Origin: Fictibacillus sp. BK138
Lineage (GTDB): Bacteria > Bacillota > Bacilli > Bacillales > Fictibacillaceae
Direction: 5' to 3'
Assembly (NCBI RefSeq): GCF_004216955.1
Contig: NZ_SGXL01000001.1
Coordinates: 2,755,413 to 2,819,412, forward strand
Length of the DNA: 64,000 nucleotides
The position numbers were made by a program, and so were the translations under genes. Shown in pieces: positions 7,683-18,431 of the stretch. Numbering within the stretch: the stretch's first letter is position 1; each line of letters starts with the position of its first letter. Under the pieces are notes generated by a model, which did not search any database, was not told the DNA's origin, and saw nothing but the letters and a program-made list of their open reading frames with translations.

Positions 7683-8765
7683 TTAATAATGAGCCACACA
7701 TAACATGTTTCTCCCTGACCGTTTTGCTTCATATAAAGCTTTGTCTGCATCGTTTATGATCAAACCTGCGTCTTTGGTCGTATCTGAGTAACACGATACT
7801 CCGATTGAAACGGTTAAGTTGATCGTACCGCCTTGCGTTAAAATAAATGAATGATCTTCAACAGTTTCCCTTATTCTCTCACCAATCTGGACAGCTTGAT
7901 CTAACGGACAATCGAGTAATAATACGGTGAATTCTTCTCCACCGTTACGACTGACGATATCAAACGTTCGAGTACAGGATCGAAGGATATGCCCAAGTTC
8001 TTTTAGGACAACATCTCCTTCTGCATGACCATATGTATCATTAACTTTTTTGAAAAAATCGATATCAATATAGAGCAGCGATAATTTTTGTTTCTTTTTT
8101 TCAAGATCTGCAAGACTTTGGTTAAAGACCTCATCAAACTTTCTTACATTGTTTAACCCGGTTAACGGGTCAATCATAGACTCTGCCTTGTATTTATTGA
8201 ACAACTCTTGGCTTTTACGCAAGAACGTAACCGTATTAAACGCGATATAGCCAGAAAAATAGGATACGATCCAATAAATAGGTATGAGCTTTAGCAGAAA
8301 ATTTATATCCTTTATGAGGTACAAGAACAAAAAGCTAGCGGATATATTTGAAAAGGTCAGCATAATCATCCGCTTCATCTGTTTAGATAAGTGTGTTCTT
8401 GCAATCCAAACAGAAAAAAGAGTAACTGTAATCACCAAAACAGTTGACGCATAAGAAGAGATATTAATTCCGATTAAAAACCGTCCGCCTATAATCAGCA
8501 GCATTGATATAATCGAAGGAACCAATCCGCCAAAATAAGCTAATAATATAATCGGTATTAGTCGTAAATCAACAATCGTAGTCCCGATATTTATGCTGTA
8601 TTGCATCAAGACGTTCCCTAAAAATCCGCCTGAAATCCCTGCCAATAATTTGATTTGATACGAGGACCTCGGCGTTAATGGAGATCGATTTGAAACCTGC
8701 GTATACAAGAATAATAGCGAAATAAGAATAGCAAGGTTTGCAAATAGATCTTTAATAATTATCAT
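7683..8765 (-). CDS. dgcK: Membrane diguanylate cyclase (5TM-5TMR_LYT + GGDEF)
   Basis: 360 aa. Five to six transmembrane helices (about residues 5-185) form a 5TM-LYT-type sensor domain, followed by a GGDEF domain that begins at MIDPLTGLNNVRKFDE. The active loop reads GGEEF, an active variant, and RTFD lies five residues before it, matching the RxxD inhibitory site for product feedback. It should make cyclic di-GMP from two GTP at the membrane. Domain layout and length match B. subtilis DgcK (YhcK); the gene symbol rests on that resemblance. Monocistronic, divergent from the next gene. Confidence 0.85.
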   Translation of the reverse strand: MIIIKDLFANLAILISLLFLYTQVSNRSPLTPRSSYQIKLLAGISGGFLGNVLMQYSINIGTTIVDLRLIPIILLAYFGGLVPSIISMLLIIGGRFLIGINISSYASTVLVITVTLFSVWIARTHLSKQMKRMIMLTFSNISASFLFLYLIKDINFLLKLIPIYWIVSYFSGYIAFNTVTFLRKSQELFNKYKAESMIDPLTGLNNVRKFDEVFNQSLADLEKKKQKLSLLYIDIDFFKKVNDTYGHAEGDVVLKELGHILRSCTRTFDIVSRNGGEEFTVLLLDCPLDQAVQIGERIRETVEDHSFILTQGGTINLTVSIGVSCYSDTTKDAGLIINDADKALYEAKRSGRNMLCVAHY

Positions 8766-8947
8766 TTTTCATCACCAACTAGTAAAATACCATACTTCTT
8801 ATCCAAAAACTAACATTAATTCCAAATTAATTGTTACATTTTTTGTTTCAATAGTCCTTTAATATCTAAAACGGCGAACCATTCGCGATTATTGTGTAAA
8901 CCCTATATGATGTTAATATGAAAAACACATTAACAGGAGTGTGCTAA

Positions 8948-9490
8948 TTGACTAAAATCTTATTAATCGGCTGTGGTGATGCCCACTTATCCATTCTTCG
9001 CCGTCTATTAAAAAAGAAATCCAAAGATTACGAAATTACTTTAATCTCACCTTCCAAAGATGTTGTCACGATTGATTTAATTGAGAACCCATCTATTTCT
9101 TTTATAGAAGACACAATTATTTCATTTGATCCACTTCAAAAAATGCTGCTGAGCTTTTCAGGTGAGATCTACCGTTTTGATGTAATTTCTTTTAATCTGA
9201 CCATGAAGTTCTCTCTATTTAAGCAGGCATTGGTTCCGGTCGCTGAAGACGGCAGGATGCTGGTGGATCACACTTTGCAGAATAATGAGTTTCCATTTCT
9301 TTTTGGTGCCGGAGATTGCGTTTCTATCGAGGGAATTTCTAGTGATTGTAATTTCAATGACCAACAAGGTGATATACTTTGGAACAATATAAAAAGGTAC
9401 ATTTCTGGTCGAAAATTACAATCTTTAAGCTCTAAATCAACAAAAGTTCCGTTAAATGGGCTGCTTAACCGTATCTTCAAGAGATTTTAA
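8948..9490 (+). CDS. Half-length FAD-dependent oxidoreductase-like protein
   Basis: 180 aa from a TTG with AGGAGTG 8 bp upstream. The N-terminus (ILLIGCGDAHLSILRRL) resembles the FAD-binding turn of NDH-2/SelD-fused-type dehydrogenases, and the segment around residue 117 (FLFGAGDCVSIEG) resembles the second FAD-binding motif (GD) near their C-terminus. Family members are about 350-400 aa; here the NAD(P)H-binding domain between the two FAD motifs is missing. The frame is intact, with its own promoter and ribosome site, so it may be a functional reduced form or a decaying deletion derivative. Confidence 0.6.
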   Translation: MTKILLIGCGDAHLSILRRLLKKKSKDYEITLISPSKDVVTIDLIENPSISFIEDTIISFDPLQKMLLSFSGEIYRFDVISFNLTMKFSLFKQALVPVAEDGRMLVDHTLQNNEFPFLFGAGDCVSIEGISSDCNFNDQQGDILWNNIKRYISGRKLQSLSSKSTKVPLNGLLNRIFKRF

Positions 9491-9520
9491 TGACTTTTTA
9501 TAGTAAGTATAAAGCCTCTT

Positions 9521-9662
9521 GAGTGAAACGGAAGGATGTTTGAGCGGAACTGATAGGTTTTTGAGCGAAACACCGGGGTAACGGGGTGGTTCGACACAAG
9601 TTTTGAGCGAAACGCTAAACATTTTGAGCGAACGTGTAACAAATAAAAGAACACGTACCGTA
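9521..9662 (-). repeat. 21-bp-type phased array 2 (core TTTCGCTCAA) with header
   Basis: On the plus strand the cores GAGcGAAa start at 9521, 9542, 9563, 9605 and 9626: every step is 21 bp, or 42 bp across one decayed unit at 9584. Read on the minus strand the array is preceded by a header (9634-9662) nearly identical to those of arrays 5 and 6. It fills the gap between two convergent genes. Confidence 0.88.
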
Positions 9663-9664
9663 AA

Positions 9665-9703
9665 ACGAAAAAGAGGGGCACCCCCATCGAGTCGCCTCTC
9701 TTT
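9665..9703 (-). terminator. Intrinsic terminator of the TetR gene
   Basis: On the minus strand AAAGAGAGGC and GCCCCTCTTT pair around a 14-base loop, followed by TTCGTTTTA. Confidence 0.7.
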
Positions 9704-9710
9704 CTTATGT

Positions 9711-10295
9711 TTATTTCCTTATTAAAAGTCCGGAAACGAGCAAGTTCCATACTTGCTCGAACTCGTGATTAATTGCTGGAGATATCCATTCCTTCGCTAA
9801 TGCCGGGTGATGAAAGCGTGCTGTTGCGTAAAATACAGCTGAAGCAACCTCACGTGCATCAGCGTTCTGAAATTCACCCGCTTGCATACCTTCCTCAACA
9901 ATTTGCGTTAACTGTGAAATAAGATCGTTAATATGTTTTTCAATGCTTTCAACCGATTCTTCTGCAAGAGCATTATACATCGCAAACAATTCAGGATCTT
10001 CTAACGCCTTTGATTGTTTAATGTGAATCAGTCTTTCCAGCCATAACTGCGTTTTTTCAAGAGCGCTCCCGGCGTTTTCAACGATTATAGCAAGCGGTGC
10101 AGAAACTTCGTGAAGCCACCGTTCAGCTACAGCCTCTTTTAAAGCAGCCTTACTGGAAAAATGTCTGTATAGTGTTCCATGACTCACGCCAAGAGCTCGT
10201 GCTACATCAACGACCGATGTTTTATCAAGGCCAAAACGCCGAAGTACTTGTTCTGTTGTATTTAAAATTTGTTCCCTCGTTAAAGGTGCTGCCAT
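9711..10295 (-). CDS. TetR/AcrR-family repressor
   Basis: 194 aa. N-terminal helix-turn-helix (residues about 8-55) with the TetR signature VARALGVSHGTLYRHFSSKAAL; the remaining helices form the ligand-binding and dimer domain. It begins 2 bp after the aldo/keto reductase stop, so the two are co-transcribed. A 13-bp perfect inverted repeat lies upstream of the reductase (11335-11368), the probable operator for autoregulation. Inducer unknown. Confidence 0.92.
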   Translation of the reverse strand: MAAPLTREQILNTTEQVLRRFGLDKTSVVDVARALGVSHGTLYRHFSSKAALKEAVAERWLHEVSAPLAIIVENAGSALEKTQLWLERLIHIKQSKALEDPELFAMYNALAEESVESIEKHINDLISQLTQIVEEGMQAGEFQNADAREVASAVFYATARFHHPALAKEWISPAINHEFEQVWNLLVSGLLIRK

Positions 10296-10297
10296 TT

Positions 10298-11287
<990 letters not shown>

Positions 11288-11334
11288 TTATTTCTCCTCC
11301 AAAATCTTTATGAGAGTATCATAAATGAAAATAA

Positions 11335-11368
11335 AACAAATGACAAATATTTATTTTTGTCATTTGTT
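11335..11368 (-). promoter_or_regulatory. Palindromic operator, probably for the neighbouring TetR repressor
   Basis: Arms AACAAATGACAAA and TTTGTCATTTGTT are perfectly inverted, 13 bp each around an 8-bp centre, 48 bp upstream of the aldo/keto reductase start. Confidence 0.75.
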
Positions 11369-11377
11369 ATTAGATAT

Positions 11378-11406
11378 AAAAAAGAAGAGGCGACTGCCCC
11401 TTCTTT
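11378..11406 (-). terminator. Intrinsic terminator of the aminopeptidase gene
   Basis: On the minus strand AAAGAAGGGGC and GCCTCTTCTTT pair around AGTC, followed by T-rich sequence. Confidence 0.82.
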
Positions 11407-11410
11407 ACTT

Positions 11411-12679
11411 TTATGCTTTTACAGCCTGAGCTCCTTGAGTCGCCATGAACTCTTCGATCTCGTCTGTTTCACGCATGATATCTTTTGAAAGATTTTCATA
11501 TCCGTCTTCTGTCACTAAAATGTCGTCCTCGATTCGAATTCCAATGGACTCTTCTTCAATATACAGGCCAGGCTCGATCGTGATCACCATTCCTGGTTCC
11601 AGCACGCGGTCTTTGTACGACCCAACGTCATGTGTATCCAGTCCAAGGAAGTGTCCGACACTATGATAATAGTATTTGGAGATTTCTGAGTCCTCTTGGA
11701 TCAAACCGATCTTTCTGCACTCTTCGGAAAGCACCTTTTTCGCATGCTCATTAAGCTCAGCATATGGAAGGCCCGGTTTGATTATTGCGGTTGTTTCTTT
11801 TAGCGCTTTTAAAACGATGTTATATAGCTCTTTTTGACGGTCTGTAAACTTCCCATTTACCGGGAACGTGTAGCTGATGTCTGCACTGTAATAGTCTTTT
11901 TGTGCACCAAGATCCAGCAGAACGAGATCACCGTCTTTCGTTTGCGCATTATTGTGCTCATAGTGCAGCACAGTTGCGTTCTTGCCGCTCGCTGTAATAG
12001 TTTTGAAGGCATAATCTCGAACACCATTGTATTTTAATGTAAAATCAAAATGTGCTTCTAGCTGATATTCCATCATCCCAGGCTTAGCACTTTTCAGAAG
12101 ATTATAGATTCCCTCTTTTGTGATTTCGATCGACTCTTTAATCTTCTGAATTTCTTCAGTTGTTTTGAAGACGCGCAGGTCACAGATCTCAGGATAGATG
12201 TTACTGATCGCAACGTGGGGATAATGCTCACGGATATGTTTTGCAAAAAGAGAAGTGCTCGTTGGTGCACCAGACCAGCCGCGGCGCTCTAAATCCAGAC
12301 ACACTTGCTTCGCTTGATTCGTGAAAAAGTTTCCTGCTACAAAAGATTCAAAGCTATCAACATACTTAATATCTTTGATTCCGGAGATGTTTTCAGCTTC
12401 TTCTTTTGAAACGGTTTTACCGACCCACTTCTCCATTACCGGATCCGCTTTTTGGATAAAAAGCGTTTCCTCAAACGTTTCGCCATTCTTCTTCATCAAC
12501 AGGATCACGTTTGGCTCGTTAATTCCTGTTAAGTAATAAAAGTTGCGATTCGGTACGAACGCATAGTCCTCATCTGCTGATTTCTGTGGTGCTTTTCCGG
12601 CGAAAAGAATCGTTAGTGATTCGTCCGGAAGTAAATCTTTTAATCTGCTTCGATTACGTTCAAAGAAATATGACTCCAT
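11411..12679 (-). CDS. Xaa-Pro aminopeptidase (aminopeptidase P, M24B)
   Basis: 422 aa. The ATG at 12679 has GAGGAGG 8 bp upstream; an earlier ATG overlaps that site and is rejected. The N-terminal creatinase-like domain is followed by the pita-bread domain, whose metal ligands are visible: LLDLGAQKDYYSADIS (two Asp), HSVGHFLGLDTHDVG (His), TIEPGLY (Glu) and IRIEDDILV (Glu). It releases an N-terminal residue followed by proline. It has no signal peptide and is therefore cytosolic. Monocistronic. Confidence 0.93.
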   Translation of the reverse strand: MESYFFERNRSRLKDLLPDESLTILFAGKAPQKSADEDYAFVPNRNFYYLTGINEPNVILLMKKNGETFEETLFIQKADPVMEKWVGKTVSKEEAENISGIKDIKYVDSFESFVAGNFFTNQAKQVCLDLERRGWSGAPTSTSLFAKHIREHYPHVAISNIYPEICDLRVFKTTEEIQKIKESIEITKEGIYNLLKSAKPGMMEYQLEAHFDFTLKYNGVRDYAFKTITASGKNATVLHYEHNNAQTKDGDLVLLDLGAQKDYYSADISYTFPVNGKFTDRQKELYNIVLKALKETTAIIKPGLPYAELNEHAKKVLSEECRKIGLIQEDSEISKYYYHSVGHFLGLDTHDVGSYKDRVLEPGMVITIEPGLYIEEESIGIRIEDDILVTEDGYENLSKDIMRETDEIEEFMATQGAQAVKA

Positions 12680-12810
12680 AAAGAACCTCCTCATTTTTAA
12701 AAGTAAAAAATCGACTCATTGGTTTATATACTTAATGATATTATAAAGAGTTTGAGGTTCTAATAACAGCCATTTATTCTGATTTTTAAAAATTTTTTTA
12801 AATCTTGTGC

Positions 12811-12969
12811 TTATGCAAAATCCGAGAAAATTTGAACAAAAACAATAAGTACTGCTAGCAGAAGAACAGCACAAGCTCCTATTTTGTTCTTTCCTTTCCA
12901 AAGTTTATATGCAAAACCAGCAGTATATATAAAAATACAGAAAACTAAAACCCATACCGCGAAAGTCAT
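12811..12969 (-). CDS. 52-aa two-helix membrane protein downstream of GerC (candidate D subunit)
   Basis: This short frame starts with ATG at 12969, directly after the GerC stop codon (12970-12972), with GTGAGGG in the GerC tail as ribosome site. The product starts MTFAVWVLVFCIFIYTAGF, then a basic turn (KLWKGKNK), then a second hydrophobic helix (CAVLLLAVLIVFVQIF). Topology and operon position match the D protein of the first ger operon, although the sequences are not alike. The role in germination is inferred from context only. Confidence 0.65.
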   Translation of the reverse strand: MTFAVWVLVFCIFIYTAGFAYKLWKGKNKIGACAVLLLAVLIVFVQIFSDFA

Positions 12970-14211
12970 TTAATCCCTCACTTGCTTTATTTTTGGCAAA
13001 TCCGTTTGCCTACCGAACTCGCCAAATCGTATTTCCACAGACATATTCACTTCCATATTCGGATAAGATTTCATCCAGTCATATTTTTCGTATTCATCGA
13101 CGGTTAAGAAGTACTTTCTGCCTTGTAATGACCAACCAAAAGGTTGACCTTTAAAGTCCTTCTGCGTTTTTATGACTAATTTGTTTAATTTCTCGGTAAT
13201 TTTTGTTGTAAAATATCTCTTTAATTGATTCCTTTTCTCTTTGTTTTTTGCATAGTTAACCATACTATGATCAGTTAATACTTCTAAAGTAAGCGGAACT
13301 TTTATGTTTAATATGGTTTTTCCATTCATTTGCTGCATGCTCACATTATTTCTTTTATTTTTAATAATTTTTGCGGTGATATCATAATCCTTATTAAACG
13401 GATCTTGAAATGTTGTCGTATAGTTAGGTGATTTTACCGTATCATTTAATAAAAGAGATAGTCGAGTTTCCTCTCCAGAAAGTTCTCCGATCATTCTTCC
13501 TTCTTTAAATACAGCAGAACCCATTAAATTTGTTTTATTCGTTTTTCCTTTTATTTTGAACTCACCAGCTTCCAGGTGACCATTACTTCTCTCTTGATTG
13601 GTTTGTTGATTTGTACCAAGCGCAGCTAAAAAGAGGTCTCCATCTGCTTCTGTTATTCTAAAGTAACGCATGAGATCTGATCTAGGGATTAATCCAGTTT
13701 CACCTGCATGTTCAAAAATCAATGTAAAATACTTATGTGGCCTCGTTTCAAGCTTTGGTTCATTTTGTTCAATAAACGAACTAGCTTTTTCTTTTGTTAC
13801 AAGAAAAGCTGTATTCCTTTTAATCTCTCTGTCCTTTGTCGAATCATACATCCACCGAATAAAGTTTTTATCTTTCGCAAGTTGTTTTGAGACGATAATG
13901 ACACTTAACATATCATAAGAAATCTCTTTTGCTATAACTGAATTTGCTATATTTCTTGAAGTAATTAGATCGTTCGCCTCAAAAGTGATAATTTCAGTTG
14001 CCGGTTCATTCGTATTGCCACCTTGCTGGGATGCATACTCTGGATTTGATATTAGATACGTAACATTTATCTTTTCCTTCTTGCCTTTATCAAGTCCGAT
14101 TCCTACGACATACGCCTTTCTATCCACTTCCATCTGATCCCAGCATCCACTAATCATTACTAATAAAAGAAGAATGATGACACTTTTTAAGATCCATAAA
14201 AGTTTCTTCAT
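12970..14211 (-). CDS. GerC-family germinant receptor lipoprotein
   Basis: 413 aa. Signal peptide with lipobox MISGC (Cys23) followed by WDQMEVDRKAYVVGIGLDKG, the GerC opening motif. The C-terminal region ends with the usual strand-rich domain 3 (VNMSVEIRFGEFGR). It overlaps the GerB gene by 4 bp, so translation is coupled. It would be anchored on the outer face of the inner spore membrane. A small two-helix gene follows without spacing. Confidence 0.93.
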   Translation of the reverse strand: MKKLLWILKSVIILLLLVMISGCWDQMEVDRKAYVVGIGLDKGKKEKINVTYLISNPEYASQQGGNTNEPATEIITFEANDLITSRNIANSVIAKEISYDMLSVIIVSKQLAKDKNFIRWMYDSTKDREIKRNTAFLVTKEKASSFIEQNEPKLETRPHKYFTLIFEHAGETGLIPRSDLMRYFRITEADGDLFLAALGTNQQTNQERSNGHLEAGEFKIKGKTNKTNLMGSAVFKEGRMIGELSGEETRLSLLLNDTVKSPNYTTTFQDPFNKDYDITAKIIKNKRNNVSMQQMNGKTILNIKVPLTLEVLTDHSMVNYAKNKEKRNQLKRYFTTKITEKLNKLVIKTQKDFKGQPFGWSLQGRKYFLTVDEYEKYDWMKSYPNMEVNMSVEIRFGEFGRQTDLPKIKQVRD

Positions 14212-15299
14212 ACTTTTATGTCTCCTTTTATCTTAGACATTACCCACAACAAACATGGCAATAAGAGAAAAACCGGTGTAACGATCTTCAAGAACGGATC
14301 TCTAAAATGAAAAATTGAAAAAGTTGGATTTTCAGGAATTACTCCTAAAAGAACAAAAAGCGTGGCCAAAGATGGAATCAAATATTCAAAGTCCTTTATT
14401 TTGAAAAGCCCTCCAAACAAGAGTGCAATTAGATACAAATAGAAAGAAAAACGAATAAAAAGAGCAAGTAACCAGAAAGGAAAAAACAAAGCTTCAATAT
14501 TAGGCAGAAATTCCAACCGAATGTATCGAATAGCCTCATGAAAAGGATAATTCAGCATCTTTACTGGTTCATAATCAAACAAAGCTACAAAAGCGATAAG
14601 GGCAATCGCTAATTCTACAGTAACTATACATAATGAGATCCAAATTGCTTTTTTAAATTCAGCGTGATTTACTGCAAAGGGAACAATAAGAGTGAGGAAA
14701 AGAAAATCGGCACATATGGACAGATTTGAAATCCCTCCATGCATAATTTCGTCTACCCCGCGACCAAATAAAGGAAAAATAAAATCTAATTTTCCTTGAA
14801 AGAATGTTAAGAGCAATGCAAGAAAGAGAGATAATTTAATCCATAAAAGAATAGACCAGGCAAAAGAACCGATTTGTTCAAGTCCCCTTTTTGCTCCAAA
14901 CGCACATGTTGCCATTAAAATAGCGTAAAGGACTATAGTCGGAGTCTCAGTAAAATACATAGTTCCAACAATATCTGTATAAATGGATGAATCTATTGTA
15001 ATCGCTACACTGCCGATAACCAAAAGACAAAACAAAACAAAATAACCGAACGGTTTACCTAATAAATACAAGACAATTTCAATTAAATTCTTTTCTTTAT
15101 ACGTATTGAAGACATTTATTAACAACCATATCGGAATTACTGAAAAAATGCCGATAATAATAATAGCCATCCATGCAGCATTGCTGAATTTTTCATAGAG
15201 AATAGCTGGCGTATCATCTGTCATTTTTGCACCAATTGTAAGTATGACTATTGCAATAAACTCTCTTGTCGCGATCTTACCCTTGCTTCTTTCCATCAC
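14208..15299 (-). CDS. GerB-family germinant receptor subunit
   Basis: 363 aa with about ten transmembrane helices and the family's N-terminal pattern (GKIATREFIAIVILTIGAKM). A GerB-type permease-like subunit is believed to hold the germinant site. Its start lies 23 bp inside the end of GerA, and its stop overlaps GerC by 4 bp. It is only distantly similar to the GerB at 2.0 kb, so the two receptors probably sense different nutrients. Confidence 0.93.
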   Translation of the reverse strand: MMERSKGKIATREFIAIVILTIGAKMTDDTPAILYEKFSNAAWMAIIIIGIFSVIPIWLLINVFNTYKEKNLIEIVLYLLGKPFGYFVLFCLLVIGSVAITIDSSIYTDIVGTMYFTETPTIVLYAILMATCAFGAKRGLEQIGSFAWSILLWIKLSLFLALLLTFFQGKLDFIFPLFGRGVDEIMHGGISNLSICADFLFLTLIVPFAVNHAEFKKAIWISLCIVTVELAIALIAFVALFDYEPVKMLNYPFHEAIRYIRLEFLPNIEALFFPFWLLALFIRFSFYLYLIALLFGGLFKIKDFEYLIPSLATLFVLLGVIPENPTFSIFHFRDPFLKIVTPVFLLLPCLLWVMSKIKGDIKV

Positions 15300-16839
15300 T
15301 CACCTCCCCTGCCTTTTTCATATCTTGAGGTTTAAGATAACCCGGTCTAAACATCTCGTGAAAAATAAGCCTCCTGAATAATGTATCTTTACCTGATGTG
15401 TATTTTGGAGTCATCGGTGCTAAATATGGAACTCCGAATGAACGTAATGAGACCAAATAGAAAAGGCCAATCGAAAACATAGCGGTTAACCCGTAAAGTC
15501 CAAATAATGAAGCACTTATTATTAAGAAGAAACGTGATAGCCGAACTGCAAAATTTAAAGCGAGATCGCCTATAGCAAACGAGGTTAATCCCCCTAGTGC
15601 CACTACAATAACAACGATAGGACTTACCAGATTCGCTTGAACAGCTGCTTGACCTAATATAAGCGCACCCACTATACCAATCGTAGGACCGATTGGACTT
15701 GGTACCCGAAGTCCTGCTTCCTTAATTAGTTCAAAAGCAAATTCCATTAAAAAAACCTCTACGACTGCCGGAAACGCAACAATTTCTCGCGTTGAAGAGA
15801 TGGCAAGCAATAAATCTGGCGGCAGCATCTCTGCGTGATAGTTCGTAATCGCTATGTATAATGCGGAGATCAACAGGGTTATGAACATAGCCAAAAGCCT
15901 AAGTGCTCTTGTGAAATTTCCATATAAAAAACGGAGATAATGATCTTCAGACGTATGGAAGAAAGACCAAAATGTTGCAGGCAAAACAAGAGAGGCAGGA
16001 GAATTATCCATCAATAACACGATGTATCCATCCTCTAAAAAAGATGAAGCTCGATCGGGTCGTTCTGTATAAAGAATGGTAGGAAAAAGTGATTTAGTAC
16101 TGTCCTCTATACGCTGCTCCAGCATGGAGAGATTTTGAATGGAGTCTACGTCTGACATACATAGACGTTCTTTTACATCGCTTAATAACTCTTCGTTGAC
16201 TATGTCCTTTAAATAAAGAATATATACTTCATTCTTTGAACGTTTTGAAACAGTAACCGATTCTACAACCAGGCTTTCTGTCTTAATCTTTTTTCGAATA
16301 AGCGAAATGTTAGTATTCGCCTTTTCGTTAAAAGCTTCCTTTGGCCCCTTAACGACAACTTCATTTTCCGCCTTCTCAATTCCCCGCCCTTGAAAATTAC
16401 TTACACTCAGAATATAAGCTACGGATTCACCATCTATAAAAAGGGCTGCATTCCCTTTATTAATTTCAATAATTACATCTTCTATAACTTGTACCTTTTT
16501 GATTCCTGGTGTGGTCACTATATCTTCTACTTTTTGTGAAGTTCCTGAATATTGTTGAATGGATTTTAATATGTACTCTTCAATATGATCTGTATCTGTA
16601 ATGGTATTGATGAAAAGTAAAGCAGCATCTTTTTTTAAGGCTTGTACATGAAACTTTCGGAAAATAACATCATTATTTTTTCCAACAGAATAAATATGCG
16701 AGAAAATATCAACAGTTTTATTCAGTTTGTCCGTGATACATTGTTTTTTTAATGTTATATCTTCTTTAGAGCTTTTTTCTATAAATGGTGTTGGAGCTTG
16801 TTGTTTTCTATTTATCATTTTTTTTAATAGTGAATACAT
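15277..16839 (-). CDS. GerA-family germinant receptor subunit
   Basis: 520 aa, full length for the family (about 460-550). The N-terminal half is the cytosolic two-subdomain region (residues about 35-290); the C-terminal half has five to six helices and the motifs LIKEAGLRVPSPIGPTIGIV, GALILGQAAV and LRSFGVPYLAPMTP. GerA subunits form the oligomeric channel-like part of the receptor. First gene of the second ger operon in this window (A-B-C-D order, with overlaps). Confidence 0.95.
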   Translation of the reverse strand: MYSLLKKMINRKQQAPTPFIEKSSKEDITLKKQCITDKLNKTVDIFSHIYSVGKNNDVIFRKFHVQALKKDAALLFINTITDTDHIEEYILKSIQQYSGTSQKVEDIVTTPGIKKVQVIEDVIIEINKGNAALFIDGESVAYILSVSNFQGRGIEKAENEVVVKGPKEAFNEKANTNISLIRKKIKTESLVVESVTVSKRSKNEVYILYLKDIVNEELLSDVKERLCMSDVDSIQNLSMLEQRIEDSTKSLFPTILYTERPDRASSFLEDGYIVLLMDNSPASLVLPATFWSFFHTSEDHYLRFLYGNFTRALRLLAMFITLLISALYIAITNYHAEMLPPDLLLAISSTREIVAFPAVVEVFLMEFAFELIKEAGLRVPSPIGPTIGIVGALILGQAAVQANLVSPIVVIVVALGGLTSFAIGDLALNFAVRLSRFFLIISASLFGLYGLTAMFSIGLFYLVSLRSFGVPYLAPMTPKYTSGKDTLFRRLIFHEMFRPGYLKPQDMKKAGEVSDGKKQG

Positions 16840-16896
16840 ACATATAACAACTCCAAACTTTTACCTTATTATTCCTCCAAACTTGTCAATTATGTA

Positions 16897-16925
16897 TAAA
16901 AAAAAGGTTCCAAACTAGGAACCTT
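16897..16925 (-). terminator. Intrinsic terminator of pepT
   Basis: AAGGTTCC and GGAACCTT pair; on the minus strand a T9 run follows. It separates pepT from the ger operon downstream. Confidence 0.88.
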
Positions 16926-17030
16926 AATCATGTAATATTTAATTCTTTCATTGATGGATCTACCTTTTAACAAATTCAACAAATGGAAACTCTCTGTTTA
17001 AAGCTAACCACTTATGAATGATTAGAATTT

Positions 17031-18263
17031 TTATGCTTGCTCCTCAAACAGCTGTACGAGCTCTACAATGACTTGAGTTGCTTTGATCATGTTATCGACC
17101 GAGATGTATTCGTGTCTGCCATGATAGTTTTCTCCGCCTGTAAAAATATTCGGTGTCGGCAGTCCCATATACGATAGCTGAGACCCGTCCGTTCCGCCGC
17201 GGATCGGTTTAACGATGGGTTCGATCTCTAAATTCTTCATCGCTTTGTAGGCGAGGTCTACGATTTCCTTAACTGGTTCGATCTTCTCTCTCATGTTGTA
17301 ATACGTATCTTCCATCTTCAGCTGGATGTTTTCTTCGCCATACTTTTCTCTCAGTTCATCAACGATTCCTTGCATCGTCGCTTTTCTTTTCGCAAAAAGT
17401 TCCTTGTCATGATCCCGGATGATATAAGACATCTCAGTCACTTCGACATCGCCTTTCAACCCAATCAGATGGTAAAAGCCTTCATACCCTTCTGTATGTT
17501 CAGGTGCTTCGTCCGCAGGCAGCTTGTTGTTCAGCTCCATCGCGATTTTAGCAGAGTTGATCATCTTTCCTTTTGCCGATCCTGGGTGTATGTTCTTGCC
17601 CAGAATCTTTATTTTTGCATCTGCCGCATTGAAGCTTTCATATTCCAGCTCGCCAAGAGGTCCGCCGTCCATCGTGTAGGCAAATTTAGCGCCGAATGTG
17701 GCCACATCGAACTTATGCGGACCGCGGCCGATCTCCTCATCCGGTGTGAACGCAACTCTGATCTTGCCGTGCTTGATCTCTGGATGGTCGATCAAATATT
17801 TCATTGCCGTCATGATTTCTGCTATACCGGCTTTGTTGTCTGCACCAAGCAGTGTAGTGCCGTCCGTCGTGATCAGCGTATGACCTTTGTAATCCTGTAA
17901 ACTTGGAAAAGCTTTTGGTGATAGTTCGATATGTAAGTCTTTGTTCAGTATGATTGTTTCGCCGTCATAGTTTTCTACGATCTGCGGCTTGACGTTCGTT
18001 CCTGTAAAATCGGTCGCAGTATCAACATGCGCCAAGAAACCGATAACCGGTACATCTTTTTCTGTGTTAGATGGAAGAGTTGCCATCACATAGCCGTTGT
18101 CGTCAATCGTCACTTCCTCCATGCCGATCTGCTTCAATTCTTCAACGAGCATGTTTGCAAGGGTCAGCTGCCCTGGTGTTGAAGGGGTAGTTTCGCTATC
18201 ATAGTCTGATTGTGTGTCCACTTTTACATAAGAAGTAAATCTATCAATGATCTCTTGTTTCAA
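17031..18263 (-). CDS. pepT: Peptidase T (tripeptide aminopeptidase, M20B)
   Basis: 410 aa, start supported by GAGGAG. The two-zinc M20 ligands are visible: [11 protein letters not shown] (His, Asp), LLGADNKAG (bridging Asp), [10 protein letters not shown] (catalytic Glu, Glu), YTMDGG (Asp) and the C-terminal [11 protein letters not shown] (His). Length and motifs match PepT of Bacilli, which removes the N-terminal residue from tripeptides in the cytosol. Monocistronic with its own terminator. Confidence 0.96.
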   Translation of the reverse strand: MKQEIIDRFTSYVKVDTQSDYDSETTPSTPGQLTLANMLVEELKQIGMEEVTIDDNGYVMATLPSNTEKDVPVIGFLAHVDTATDFTGTNVKPQIVENYDGETIILNKDLHIELSPKAFPSLQDYKGHTLITTDGTTLLGADNKAGIAEIMTAMKYLIDHPEIKHGKIRVAFTPDEEIGRGPHKFDVATFGAKFAYTMDGGPLGELEYESFNAADAKIKILGKNIHPGSAKGKMINSAKIAMELNNKLPADEAPEHTEGYEGFYHLIGLKGDVEVTEMSYIIRDHDKELFAKRKATMQGIVDELREKYGEENIQLKMEDTYYNMREKIEPVKEIVDLAYKAMKNLEIEPIVKPIRGGTDGSQLSYMGLPTPNIFTGGENYHGRHEYISVDNMIKATQVIVELVQLFEEQA

Positions 18264-18431
18264 TTTTCACTCAACTCCTCTTATTTTGTTTTATCATAGC
18301 ATGTTTTTCTGATGGTTACCTGTTCTGATAATCGTTTGTAAGACCATTCACCTATTTAAATAAAGTTCAAATTTTCAACAGTTAATTTCATCGTATGGGT
18401 GCATATATTTAAGATTGAGGGGGGCACACCT

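Noticed and set aside
12716-12901. 61-codon minus-strand frame downstream of the ger operon
   Set aside because: It lacks a ribosome site and is out of frame with the real 52-codon gene at 12811-12969, whose start is coupled to GerC.
17370-17900. 176-codon frame antisense to pepT
   Set aside because: It mirrors the strongly conserved PepT frame and has no ribosome site.
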